This document shows, in pieces, positions 1 to 6,741 of a stretch of DNA of 15,908 nucleotides. Position 1 is the first letter of the stretch, and every line of letters starts with the position of its first letter. The DNA comes from Bacillota bacterium (GTDB taxonomy: Bacteria > Bacillota > Clostridia > Lachnospirales > Lachnospiraceae). Under the pieces are notes generated by a model. That model made no database searches. It saw only the letters and a program-made list of their open reading frames with translations, and had not been told where the DNA came from. The stretch spans positions 1-15,908 of the forward strand of contig JAEZKA010000021.1 of NCBI GenBank assembly GCA_023436225.1. Direction: 5' to 3'. The position numbers and the translations under genes were made by a program.

Positions 1-24
1 TGAATAAATCATCCAATCAACCAT
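1..24 (-). CDS. 5' end of an unidentified gene leaving the window on the left
   Basis: On the minus strand an ATG at 24-22 is preceded by the ribosome site GGAGGTG (39-33), with GAAGAAAGG between them. Only eight codons lie inside the window (MVDWMIYS), so no function can be named. A promoter-like pair sits directly upstream (TTACAA at 74-69, TATACT at 52-47, 16-base spacer), so this reads as a real gene start rather than a chance ATG. It lies downstream of the broken sigma-factor gene on the same strand but has its own promoter. In genomes of this type the gene after an ECF sigma factor is often its anti-sigma factor; here that is only a guess. Confidence 0.45.
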
Positions 25-39
25 CCTTTCTTCACCTCC

Positions 40-74
40 GAATGACAGTATATCATTCATCGATGCACTTGTAA
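40..74 (-). promoter_or_regulatory. Promoter with overlapping inverted repeat before the left-edge gene
   Basis: The minus strand shows -35 TTACAA (74-69), a 16-base spacer and -10 TATACT (52-47). An inverted repeat, GAATGA (58-53) and TCATTC (45-40) with a 7-base centre, brackets the -10 box, which is a typical place for a repressor operator. The predicted start of transcription, near 40, leaves a leader of only about 15 bases before the ATG. Promoter and repeat are seen in the sequence; the regulator is unknown. Confidence 0.4.
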
Positions 75-216
75 TAGTTGCTGGATTTTATTTGCCTAAA
101 TCTGCTGGTTATAGTTTACCACTTACAACAATGAAAAATTATCTAAAATCTTTCGTATACTTGTAGCCATATATGCCTTTTCTCCTATAATTTCTATATT
201 TCATTTCATGCTATTT

Positions 217-775
217 TTACTCATCCAAATAAAAAGTGTATTCTCCCGCTTGCATATTACAAAACTCAATATAAAAAAACCCATTTTTTTCTTCTGCTAT
301 TTGAATATATGGCACAGACTTAGAATTTAACGGTAACAATACTGCCATCGGTGGTTTCTGCTTATAGGAATCCTTTTTCTCAATCTGTATCATCAGCGAC
401 ATTGCATTTCCATCCAATATAATCTTCGAATCTGGATTATCCTGTGATATCAATACAGTCCTTCTTTGTCTTTTCAGATGATCAATTGCTTTATTTCTTG
501 CAATCATACAGCAATAACATGCAAAAACTCTTCCCTGATCTTTATATCGTAATATTCCTTTTTTCCAAGACAACTAATAACGTATCCTGTACCAAGTCCT
601 CTACCGCATCTCAATCAATGTAGTTCCCTAACATGATTGTATTTTCAATCGTCTTTCTTATATACTTACTGATTAATTCGCAAAATCGGTTTGCATCTAC
701 CTTTTCATAAATAACCTTGCGATACTCAATTTCTATTTGATCTTTTAATTCTTCATAATTAACCAAATTCTTCAC
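217..775 (-). pseudogene. Broken ECF-type RNA polymerase sigma factor
   Basis: Reading from GTG at 775, the first frame gives VKNLVNYEELKDQIE and continues to a TGA stop at 613-611. The same frame then shows the sigma region-2-like text DAVEDLVQDTLLVVLEK. After a run of six A's (minus strand, 564-559) the reading must shift by one base to continue as RYKDQGRVF...CCMIARNKAIDHLKRQRR. That is the end of region 2 of extracytoplasmic-function sigma-70 factors, which help bind the -10 element. The gene is therefore damaged twice: a nonsense codon and a probable one-base insertion in the A run. Region 4, the -35-binding helix-turn-helix, is missing. The last 45 or so codons (ending GEYTFYLDE) look beta-rich and unlike sigma, suggesting fusion to other sequence by deletion. 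No good ribosome site precedes 775. Sigma ancestry is fairly sure; the identity of the tail is not. Confidence 0.65.
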
Positions 776-1260
776 CCATTCGATACAGTTATTTGGTTAA
801 TTATAACATTCTTTATATTTTATGGCAACATATTCTATTTTTCGCCAGATTGTTATATTATGATAATATTAGAAATTCTTTAATACTTAAAAATTTAATT
901 GGAATATTATGGATATAATGATGATGATAATTATTAATTACCTTAACATGGCAAAAGCTGCATACGCTCAGATAATTTGATTGATACAAAATATTATGCT
1001 TCCTTATCTGTTGAACTTTGTAAGCCTTCCACGCAGGATACATTCGAATATTTTGACTGTATTTACATTACTTCAATCGTTTGCTTCTACAACCGGAAAT
1101 CTGATGGAATATCAATCCTATGAAGATGATGTTAAAAGATGCACTTTGCAATTACTTCAAAATGATGCCTTATCCTACTATGCAATTCACCTATATGACA
1201 GTTCCGAGATATATGCAAACAAGAATATGTTTCTGAATGCGAAACTCCTGGTTGAAGAGG
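776..1260. other. Gene-poor stretch, possible coding remnant on the plus strand
   Basis: No intact gene is recognisable. The plus strand stays open from 981 to 1313, and its part from about 1104 (MEYQSYEDDVKRC...) to about 1280 (AKLLVEEANLTLSS) has a balanced, helix-like composition. Upstream, a different plus frame reads protein-like text (LIDTKYYASLSVELCKPS at about 979-1032) and then hits stops. That pattern fits a frameshifted gene remnant, but no ribosome site precedes it and I recognise no family. The 776-980 part is very AT-rich and looks non-coding. Confidence 0.2.
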
Positions 1261-1299
1261 CTAACCTAACCCTGTCCTCACAAAATGTTTTTCTTTCAT
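1261..1299 (-). pseudogene. Twelve-codon stump of a gene behind a leader/attenuator
   Basis: The minus strand has a near-ideal ribosome site, AGGAGG at 1310-1305, five bases before ATG at 1299-1297. The reading frame gives MKEKHFVRTGLG and stops at 1263-1261. Such a strong start, behind a long structured leader, is out of proportion to a 12-residue product. The simplest reading is that only the first codons of a regulated gene survive and the rest was lost by deletion, with the join near 1265-1285. A genuine micro-peptide cannot be excluded. The lost gene cannot be named from ten residues. Confidence 0.4.
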
Positions 1300-1352
1300 A
1301 TATACCTCCTTGATTTTACGAGATGTGTTTCAACTTGCGAGCTCTACCATTC

Positions 1353-1422
1353 GCAGACACTATGTGTCCTGCTCATATCGCGCTGTCGTGCTATACAACT
1401 GGTTCTTAATCTGACCAGTTGT
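1353..1422 (-). promoter_or_regulatory. Hairpins of the leader between terminator and start codon
   Basis: Two stem-loops are visible. One has perfect nine-base arms, ACAACTGGT at 1395-1403 and ACCAGTTGT at 1414-1422, with a 10-base loop. The second, around 1353-1372, pairs GCAGACAC with GTGTCCTGC, leaving one bulged base and a three-base loop. They lie between the minus-strand terminator (1473-1517) and the ribosome site at 1310-1305, in the untranslated leader of the truncated gene. Their role is not known. Confidence 0.4.
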
Positions 1423-1472
1423 GAGCAACCTGTCAGCTTCTGTCCCTTCTGTGCATCGCTCGCAGAACACGC

Positions 1473-1517
1473 AAAAAAAGCACCTACATCTAGTTTTCAA
1501 CTAAACGTAAGTGCCTT
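1473..1517 (-). terminator. Intrinsic terminator (attenuator) at the end of the leader peptide
   Basis: On the minus strand GCACTTACGTTTAGTT (1513-1498 region) pairs with AACTAGATGTAGGTGC (1495-1480), followed by seven T's (1479-1473). Every departure from perfect complementarity is a G-U wobble when read as minus-strand RNA, but would be an A-C mismatch on the plus strand, so the RNA made is the minus-strand one. The stem starts directly at the TAA of the short ORF 1516-1581, the geometry of translation-coupled attenuation. It would also stop transcription running out of lysS, which may be its only present use. Confidence 0.7.
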
Positions 1518-1581
1518 AAGGGTCTTTATTGAACCGGCTGTCCCTTGTCTGACACACTTTGACACAGGCCATAGAAGCCAT
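1516..1581 (-). CDS. Putative 21-residue leader peptide
   Basis: ATG at 1581-1579 opens a 21-codon frame (MASMACVKVCQ..., ending RFNKDP) whose TAA at 1518-1516 sits at the foot of the terminator stem. A ribosome pausing at the end of this peptide would cover the 5' arm of the stem and allow read-through. This layout is known from inducible antibiotic-resistance genes in Gram-positive bacteria and is why the peptide is called, despite its small size. Against it, no strong Shine-Dalgarno sequence precedes either possible start (M1, or M4 at 1572). A five-codon frame (MDSNK, ATG at 1604-1602) lies just upstream. No homologue was checked. Confidence 0.4.
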   Translation of the reverse strand: MASMACVKVCQTRDSRFNKDP

Positions 1582-1713
1582 CTGATTTACTTATTTGAAT
1601 CCATACAAACTCATTGACATCCTATATTGTCCAATAGGATCGTTGTAATGTTATGTCTTCGTTGGACTAATTTGGATCGTATGGAGTTCCATAACTCTCC
1701 CTAAGCCCATACA

Positions 1714-3201
1714 CTAATTAATGCTCTTCATCGTCGGGAACAGAAGTACATCCCTAATCGAATAAGAATCAGTCAGAAGCATAACAAAACGATCAATACC
1801 GATACCGATACCGCCAGTCGGAGGCATACCGTATTCCAGAGCTGTTAAGAAGTCTTCATCCAGCTGGTTTGCTTCTTCATCTCCGGCTGCTCTCAGTGCT
1901 TCCTGTGCCTCAAAACGACCTCTCTGATCCAGAGGATCATTTAACTCGGAAAAGGCGTTCGCCATCTCACGTCTTGTAATAAATAACTCAAAACGTTCCG
2001 TATAATCTGGATCGCTTGGCTTTCTGCTTGCAAGCGGTGATATCTCAACCGGATGCTCTGTGATAAAGGTCGGTTGAACAAGGTTCTCTTCTACATATTC
2101 CTCGAAGAACAGATTAATGATATCGCCTCTCTTGTGTCTTTCCTCATATTCTATATGACGCTCTTTCGCAAGAGCTTTTGCTGCTGCTTCATCCGGTATC
2201 TGACTAAAATCAACATCTGCATATTTCTTAATTGCCTCAATCATTGTCAGGCGTTCAAAAGGCTTTGATAAATCTATCTCTACACCATCATAATGAACAG
2301 TAGTTGTTCCGAGTACCTTCATTGCAACTGTACGGAAAAGATCCTCAACTAAATCCATCATACCGTTGTAATCAGTATAGGCCTGATATAACTCCAATAG
2401 TGTGAATTCAGGATTATGTCTTACGGATAAGCCCTCATTACGGAATACTCTACCAATCTCATATACTCGTTCCAAGCCACCTACAATCAGTCTCTTTAAG
2501 TATAATTCCAAAGAAATTCTTAAATGAAGATCCTCGTCTAATGCATTGTGATGTGTATTAAAGGGCTTTGCAGATGCACCACCGGCATTGGGAACCAGCA
2601 CAGGTGTCTCAACTTCAATAAATTCTTTACCATCTAAATAATTACGGATTTCTTTGATAATATTGGACCGCTTTATAAAGGTGTCGCGGACTTCCGGATT
2701 AACGATTAAATCGATGTATCTTTGTCTGTATCTGGTATCGGTATCCTTCAGCCCATGAAATTTCTCAGGTAAAATCTGAAGACTCTTGGTTAATAGAACG
2801 ATTTTTTGTACTTTTACCGATACTTCTCCTGTATGAGTTTTGAAAACTTCTCCTTCAACACCAACGATATCACCAAGGTCATACTTCTTAAACTCAGCGT
2901 AAGGCTCTTCACCAATCTCGTCTCTTTTTACATAGACCTGAATATCACCCTGAACATCTCTGATATTGCAGAAAGAGGCCTTGCCCATGATGCGTTTCGA
3001 CATGATACGCCCAGCAATAGATACGATTTTCCCTTCAAAACCTTCAAAATTATTAATAATTTCTCCAGAATGATTGGTTACATCATATTTCATAGTCTGG
3101 AAAGGATCCTTGCCGCTTTCCTGAAGCTCTGCCAGCTTTGTTCTCTTTATCTTCAATAATTCATTAATATCCTGATCTGTTTGAACTCGTTCATCAGCCA
3201 T
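1714..3201 (-). CDS. lysS: Lysyl-tRNA synthetase, class II
   Basis: Charges tRNA-Lys with lysine using ATP, in the cytoplasm. The start chosen is ATG at 3201 (MADERVQTDQ), because GAGGTG at 3213-3208 lies six bases upstream. A GTG three codons earlier would put that ribosome site inside the gene. The product is 495 residues, the usual bacterial size. An N-terminal OB-fold anticodon-binding domain occupies about 55-135 (GRIMSKRIMGKASF, then IQVYV). The class II catalytic core follows: motif 1 near 183-207 (FIEVETPVL), motif 2 near 246-270 (YEIGRVFRNEG, then RHNPEFT) and motif 3 near 463-480 (GGIGIGIDRFVMLLT). It is the second gene after greA, 90 bases downstream, and no terminator lies between them, so it is probably expressed from the greA promoter. 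No T-box or lysine riboswitch signature was seen upstream. The gene is complete and typical. Confidence 0.97.
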   Translation of the reverse strand: MADERVQTDQDINELLKIKRTKLAELQESGKDPFQTMKYDVTNHSGEIINNFEGFEGKIVSIAGRIMSKRIMGKASFCNIRDVQGDIQVYVKRDEIGEEPYAEFKKYDLGDIVGVEGEVFKTHTGEVSVKVQKIVLLTKSLQILPEKFHGLKDTDTRYRQRYIDLIVNPEVRDTFIKRSNIIKEIRNYLDGKEFIEVETPVLVPNAGGASAKPFNTHHNALDEDLHLRISLELYLKRLIVGGLERVYEIGRVFRNEGLSVRHNPEFTLLELYQAYTDYNGMMDLVEDLFRTVAMKVLGTTTVHYDGVEIDLSKPFERLTMIEAIKKYADVDFSQIPDEAAAKALAKERHIEYEERHKRGDIINLFFEEYVEENLVQPTFITEHPVEISPLASRKPSDPDYTERFELFITRREMANAFSELNDPLDQRGRFEAQEALRAAGDEEANQLDEDFLTALEYGMPPTGGIGIGIDRFVMLLTDSYSIRDVLLFPTMKSIN

Positions 3202-3291
3202 GAATTTCACCTCTTATCACAGTAAACGTACTTTCTAAATCTTATCTCAGGTTTATCGATTTGCTTAGTAAAGATCGTTTACTCTATCTCA

Positions 3292-3774
3292 TTAATTTGA
3301 TTTATCTATCTTTAATATCTTATACTGCATGGTTCCTACATGAGCAACCACATTAACAATATCGCCAACCTTTGCTCCAATTAATGCCTGACCTAAGGGA
3401 GATTCATTCGAAATCTTTCCTCTTAAACTGTTGGCTTCTGTGGATCCGACGAGTTTATATTCCAACTCCTCATTATACTCCAGGTCTAAGATTTTAACCT
3501 TGCATCCTATATTAATGGCATTAATATCAACTTCATCTTCTACGACTACTTCTGCATTCTTGAGAATTTTTTCAATCTCCTCAATCCTAGCTTCAATATC
3601 TCTCTGTTCGTCCTTTGCAGCATCATACTCTGCATTTTCCGAAAGATCTCCCTGCTCTCTTGCTTCCTTAATCTTCTGGGAAACAAGTTTTCTTTGGTTC
3701 ACTTTCAGATCATGAAGTTCGTCTTCCAGCTGTCTTAATCCCTCATAAGTCAATATGTTCTTTTTTTCTACCAT
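3292..3774 (-). CDS. greA: Transcription elongation factor GreA
   Basis: GreA enters the secondary channel of backtracked RNA polymerase and stimulates cleavage of the RNA 3' end so elongation can resume. The preferred start is ATG at 3774 (MVEKKNILTYEG), with GGAGGAAGGG just upstream. An ATG six codons earlier overlaps that ribosome site and is unlikely. This gives 160 residues, the normal GreA length. The N-terminal antiparallel coiled coil spans about 10-75 and carries the acidic tip region GDLSENAEYDAAKDEQ, whose acidic residues hold the catalytic metal. The C-terminal FKBP-like domain contains ESPLGQALIGAKVGD, a family signature. It heads the greA-lysS unit behind a consensus promoter, and its pairing with lysS is a common arrangement in Firmicutes. 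Nothing is unusual in the protein. Confidence 0.97.
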   Translation of the reverse strand: MVEKKNILTYEGLRQLEDELHDLKVNQRKLVSQKIKEAREQGDLSENAEYDAAKDEQRDIEARIEEIEKILKNAEVVVEDEVDINAINIGCKVKILDLEYNEELEYKLVGSTEANSLRGKISNESPLGQALIGAKVGDIVNVVAHVGTMQYKILKIDKSN

Positions 3775-3827
3775 AAAACACCCTTCCTCCATATTGCTTT
3801 TTATACAATATACAATACATTCAAAGT

Positions 3828-3856
3828 ATTATATCGTATCAACTGTACATTGTCAA
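3828..3856 (-). promoter_or_regulatory. Consensus sigma-A promoter of greA-lysS
   Basis: Minus strand: -35 TTGACA (3856-3851), 17-base spacer, -10 TATAAT (3833-3828). Both hexamers match the consensus exactly with ideal spacing, about 55 bases upstream of the greA start. Strong constitutive expression is expected. Confidence 0.85.
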
Positions 3857-4228
3857 CCTTAATCCCTTACGAATCATTCCAGTCCTTTTCACTGGATTTT
3901 AGTATATCTATCTTCACGAAAAGTAACTTTTCAACACCCTCACAGTTATAGTGCATCTTACTATGTTATGCATACTAAATATGCGCAAGACGCATTTTCG
4001 AAGTATGCTTTTCGCATCCTTTGCATAACCAATTCAAACTCCTATGGTTTTCTCGAGGTTACATAATCGTTACCATGAGAGCTACACTATATCTTATCTT
4101 CAATGTAAGCAAATTATTCTCTTCTTTTGTGAATAATACCAATGAGTATTTTTATAAGGTAAATATAAAATCTCAATAACGTAGCTGATCAATATTGATA
4201 TCATTTCATTATATCGGCTATTATCGAA
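3857..4228. other. Intergenic region between lysA and greA with palindromic structure
   Basis: No protein gene is visible. The main feature is a nested set of inverted repeats at 3965-4029 (listed separately). A short hairpin, GAAAAG/CTTTTC, lies near 3918-3932. Just after lysA there is a 12-base palindrome, ATCAATATTGAT, without a T run. No clear terminator for lysA was found, so some transcription may continue towards greA. Confidence 0.4.
3965..4029. repeat. Nested palindromic element, possible structured RNA
   Basis: Within 65 bases several arms pair: GTTAT (3965-3969) with ATAAC (4025-4029), GCATACT (3970-3976) with AGTATGC (4002-4008), and ATGCG (3981-3985) with CGCAT (3991-3995). An alternative hairpin, ATGC (4005-4008) with GCAT (4014-4017), would compete with the second stem. 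There is no T run, so it is not an intrinsic terminator. It could be a small dispersed repeat, a structured 3' end of the lysA message or a small RNA. It matches no riboswitch I know. Confidence 0.4.
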
Positions 4229-5491
4229 TTATTCTAAACCCTTAAAAATATCCGTAAAATCAAAGGTTGCGAAATAATCCTTTGGAGTCTCTGCTCTACG
4301 TATCAGCTGAACCTGGTTATCTTCCTTCAACAAAAGCTCAGCAGATTTTAATTTACCGTTATAATTGTAACCCATTGCATAACCATGAGCACCTGTGTCG
4401 TGTATTACAAGGTAATCACCGATATCAATCTTCGGAAGCATACGGTCTATCGCAAATTTATCGTTATTTTCACAAAGTGAACCGGTAATATCATACTTAT
4501 GGTCACAAGGCTCATTCTCTTTACCCATAACAGTAATATGATGATAAGCTCCATACATTGCCGGTCTCATCAGATCAACAGCGCAAGCGTCAAGACCAAT
4601 ATATTCTTTATAGATATGCTTCTCATGAAGCGCTTTTGCCACCAAATGACCATACGGCGCCAGCATAAAGCGTCCGAGCTCTGTATAGATTGCAACATCC
4701 CCCATTCCGGCAGGAACCAGAATTTCTTCGAAGGCCTTTCGTACACCTTCTCCGATTTCCATGATATCATTTGCTTTCCCGTGAGGCTTATATGGAATTC
4801 CTACTCCACCCGAAAGATTAATAAATTTAATTTGGACACCGGTCTTATCACGAAGCTCTACTGCCAATTCAAATAAAATACCCGCTAGCGTAGGATAATA
4901 TTCATTGGTTGCAGTGTTGCTTGCTAAGAAGGAATGGATACCAAACTGCTTCGCTCCTTTTTCTTTTAAGAGCTTAAAGCCATCTATCAGTTGCTCCTTC
5001 GTGAAACCATATTTGGCATCTCCCGGATTGTCCATAATTCCATTTGCCGTCTTAAATACTCCACCCGGATTATAACGGCAACAGATAGTCTCCGGAATGC
5101 CGACTAATTGATCAAGAAATTCAATATGGGTATAATCATCAAGATTAATGATTGCATTCAGCTTGGCCGCTTTGACAAATTCCTCCGCCGGAGTTGCATT
5201 CGAGGAGAACATAATATCCTCTCCCCTGCAATTTAGAGCCTCAGCCATTATGAGCTCTGTCATAGAGGAACAGTCCACACCGCAGCCCTCCTCTTTTAAT
5301 ATATTGATAATATAGGGATTTGGTGTTGCTTTAACTGCAAAATATTCCCTAAAACCTTTGTTCCATGCGAATGCTTTGTTTAGCTTTCTGGCATTTTCAC
5401 GAATACCTTTTTCATCATAAATATGAAAGGGGGTCGGGTATGTCTTTGCTATTTCCTGCAGTTGTTCTAAAGTAACAAATGGTTTTTTCAT
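4229..5491 (-). CDS. lysA: Diaminopimelate decarboxylase
   Basis: PLP-dependent removal of CO2 from meso-diaminopimelate to give L-lysine, the last step of lysine synthesis. It is a fold-type III (alanine-racemase-like) enzyme of 420 residues. The PLP lysine is K54 in YFAVKATPNPYI. Further family marks are SGGVGIPY (phosphate-binding glycines), TELGRF, DACAVDLMRPAMYGAYHH, the active-site cysteine in GSLCENNDKF, and DTGAHGYAMGYNYNG near the C terminus. ATG at 5491 follows AGGAGG by six bases. It lies 26 bases after the PHP gene, so the two form an operon. The close relatives carboxynorspermidine and ornithine decarboxylase are alternatives. The DTGAHGYAMGYNYNG and GSLCE motifs favour diaminopimelate, and a related pattern is common in Lachnospiraceae LysA. 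No lysine riboswitch was seen upstream. Confidence 0.88.
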   Translation of the reverse strand: MKKPFVTLEQLQEIAKTYPTPFHIYDEKGIRENARKLNKAFAWNKGFREYFAVKATPNPYIINILKEEGCGVDCSSMTELIMAEALNCRGEDIMFSSNATPAEEFVKAAKLNAIINLDDYTHIEFLDQLVGIPETICCRYNPGGVFKTANGIMDNPGDAKYGFTKEQLIDGFKLLKEKGAKQFGIHSFLASNTATNEYYPTLAGILFELAVELRDKTGVQIKFINLSGGVGIPYKPHGKANDIMEIGEGVRKAFEEILVPAGMGDVAIYTELGRFMLAPYGHLVAKALHEKHIYKEYIGLDACAVDLMRPAMYGAYHHITVMGKENEPCDHKYDITGSLCENNDKFAIDRMLPKIDIGDYLVIHDTGAHGYAMGYNYNGKLKSAELLLKEDNQVQLIRRAETPKDYFATFDFTDIFKGLE

Positions 5492-5517
5492 CAGGAACCT
5501 CCTACTTGCTTTTTATT

Positions 5518-6201
5518 TTATATTTCTTTCGGGTTAATCAGCTCATACTTACCAGCTTTAATCATATCGATAAAATCTTTGATATTCTCAGCCTTCCTTT
5601 TAAATGCGATGCCACTGCGGTATTTTTCTATTCCATGAGCATCACTTCCTGCAACAATCGGCAGTTTATGCTTTTTGGCATAAGCCATTGCCTGCCTGTC
5701 AAACTCATCATTACGGTTACCTACATTGATTCCTTCAATGGCATCCACGCAGGTGGGATATAGTCGGATCTCTTCAATATATGCACGTTTTCGGAAGGGA
5801 TGTGCATGAACCACATACCCACCGGCCTCGTGAATCTGTTTGTATTGTTCTTCCACCGACCAATCCATGATCTGTGGATGCTTCATAAGCCATTCCTTAT
5901 CCAAACCGTAAATCAAAAACTCAGTAGCTCTGAAGTTAGCCTCCCAGCCAAAGAATACCGATAAGCCAAGCTTATCTCCTTCTGCCTTTGCCTCTTCATA
6001 GCCCTTACAAAACAATTCAACTCGTTCTTCCCATGGAAGATTTGCGGGAACACAGCTGTTGCCGTTAAAGAAGTGGTCTGTTACAACAATACCACTATAG
6101 CCTGCTTCTTTATAAAATCTTACATGCTGAGCACCGCTCAATATACCGCAGGCACTCACCTGATTTGTATGTAGATGTGTCTCATATAAAAATAGGCTCA
6201 T
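5518..6201 (-). CDS. PHP-domain metal-dependent phosphoesterase
   Basis: A PHP-fold protein of 227 residues from the preferred ATG at 6201 (MSLFLYETHLHTNQ). An ATG 14 codons earlier has no ribosome site. The preferred one has AAAGG, at a rather long 12 bases. The metal-binding residues of the family are present: H9 and H11 (THLHT), D42-H43 (VTDHF), E87 (GWEANF), H132 and H134 (VVHAHPFR), and D187 with H189 (GSDAHG). Known PHP proteins include histidinol phosphatase, DNA polymerase proofreading domains and TrpH-type nucleases or phosphatases. The short single-domain form resembles the last group, but the substrate cannot be read from sequence. Translational proximity to lysA (26-base gap) makes co-expression near certain; a direct lysine-pathway role is only inferred. 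Confidence 0.85.
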   Translation of the reverse strand: MSLFLYETHLHTNQVSACGILSGAQHVRFYKEAGYSGIVVTDHFFNGNSCVPANLPWEERVELFCKGYEEAKAEGDKLGLSVFFGWEANFRATEFLIYGLDKEWLMKHPQIMDWSVEEQYKQIHEAGGYVVHAHPFRKRAYIEEIRLYPTCVDAIEGINVGNRNDEFDRQAMAYAKKHKLPIVAGSDAHGIEKYRSGIAFKRKAENIKDFIDMIKAGKYELINPKEI

Positions 6202-6565
6202 AATTTTACATCGCCTTTCATTAATGCATAAATATACCATCATATAAGATGTTTAAATAGATACAATGTTAGATGTTTTCTCGTGTGTCACTGAAATCTC
6301 CCCTGCCGTTCAGTTCAAGGGAAGTGAATTTTATATCTGATAATTGTTCCCATTATACATCATTCTACGTATTTTTCAATCACTTTTTTAAATTTCTAAA
6401 CATCCTATTAATACGATACCTAGATAAACCTCATTTGATAGCTTCACCATGTTGATTACTAAATTAAAGCTGGCGTAAGGCTCAATGGGAAGGCCGTATT
6501 ATTCGCTATTTAGAGTTTAGTACGAACGTATGATTGTAATACTTCTGGAAAATTGATAATAAATA

Positions 6566-6574
6566 TGTTATACT
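6566..6574 (+). promoter_or_regulatory. Candidate extended -10 promoter for parE-parC
   Basis: TGTTATACT has the TGn extension plus a good -10 hexamer (TATACT, 6569-6574). Extended -10 promoters can work without a clear -35, and none is seen at the expected distance. If used, it gives a leader of about 160 bases that includes the small ORF at 6599-6691. Confidence 0.35.
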
Positions 6575-6598
6575 GTTTCCAATTGAGCAGTTTAATTC

Positions 6599-6691
6599 AT
6601 GGAAGAAACAGGATTTTTAACAGCAAGAAATCCCTTCTCTTTTATGGATAAGTTCAACATGACCAACGAAACCTATGATGACACAGTATAA
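6599..6691 (+). CDS. Possible 30-residue small protein upstream of parE
   Basis: ATG at 6599 opens 30 codons (MEETGFLTARNPFSFMDKF...) ending in tandem stops TAA TAG, 50 bases before parE. The composition is mixed and protein-like, and it lies just downstream of the candidate parE promoter. However, no Shine-Dalgarno sequence precedes it, and frames of this size arise by chance. It may be a leader ORF, a remnant or nothing. Confidence 0.15.
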   Translation: MEETGFLTARNPFSFMDKFNMTNETYDDTV

Positions 6692-6741
6692 TAGGTGATG
6701 AAATTAAATATAAGAATATTTTATAGAAGGGGTATTACACC

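Larger units (their letters stand above)
6202..6741. other. Divergent intergenic region between the PHP-lysA and parE-parC units
   Basis: This 540-base spacer should hold both promoters. For parE an extended -10, TGTTATACT (6566-6574), and a later TATAAT (6687-6692) are visible on the plus strand, but neither has a good -35. A small plus-strand ORF is noted at 6599-6691. On the minus strand CTTCCC (6324-6319) can pair with GGGGAG (about 6303-6298), a weak hairpin with no T run. No riboswitch or T-box motif was recognised. Confidence 0.4.

Noticed and set aside
1285..1617. A plus-strand open frame of 110 codons
   Set aside because: It is cysteine-rich and has no ribosome site. It runs antisense through the leader hairpins and terminator, whose wobble pairs show that the minus strand is the functional one.
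3241..3290. Hairpin AGTAAA/TTTACT between greA and lysS as a terminator
   Set aside because: The stem is only six base pairs, AT-rich and has no T run, so read-through into lysS is expected.
4267..4876. Open frames on the plus strand opposite lysA
   Set aside because: They are antisense shadows of a clearly conserved enzyme, with no ribosome sites.
6202..6741. Lysine riboswitch or T-box upstream of the PHP-lysA unit
   Set aside because: No T-box GGTGG-like bulge sequence or lysine-box core was found on the minus strand.
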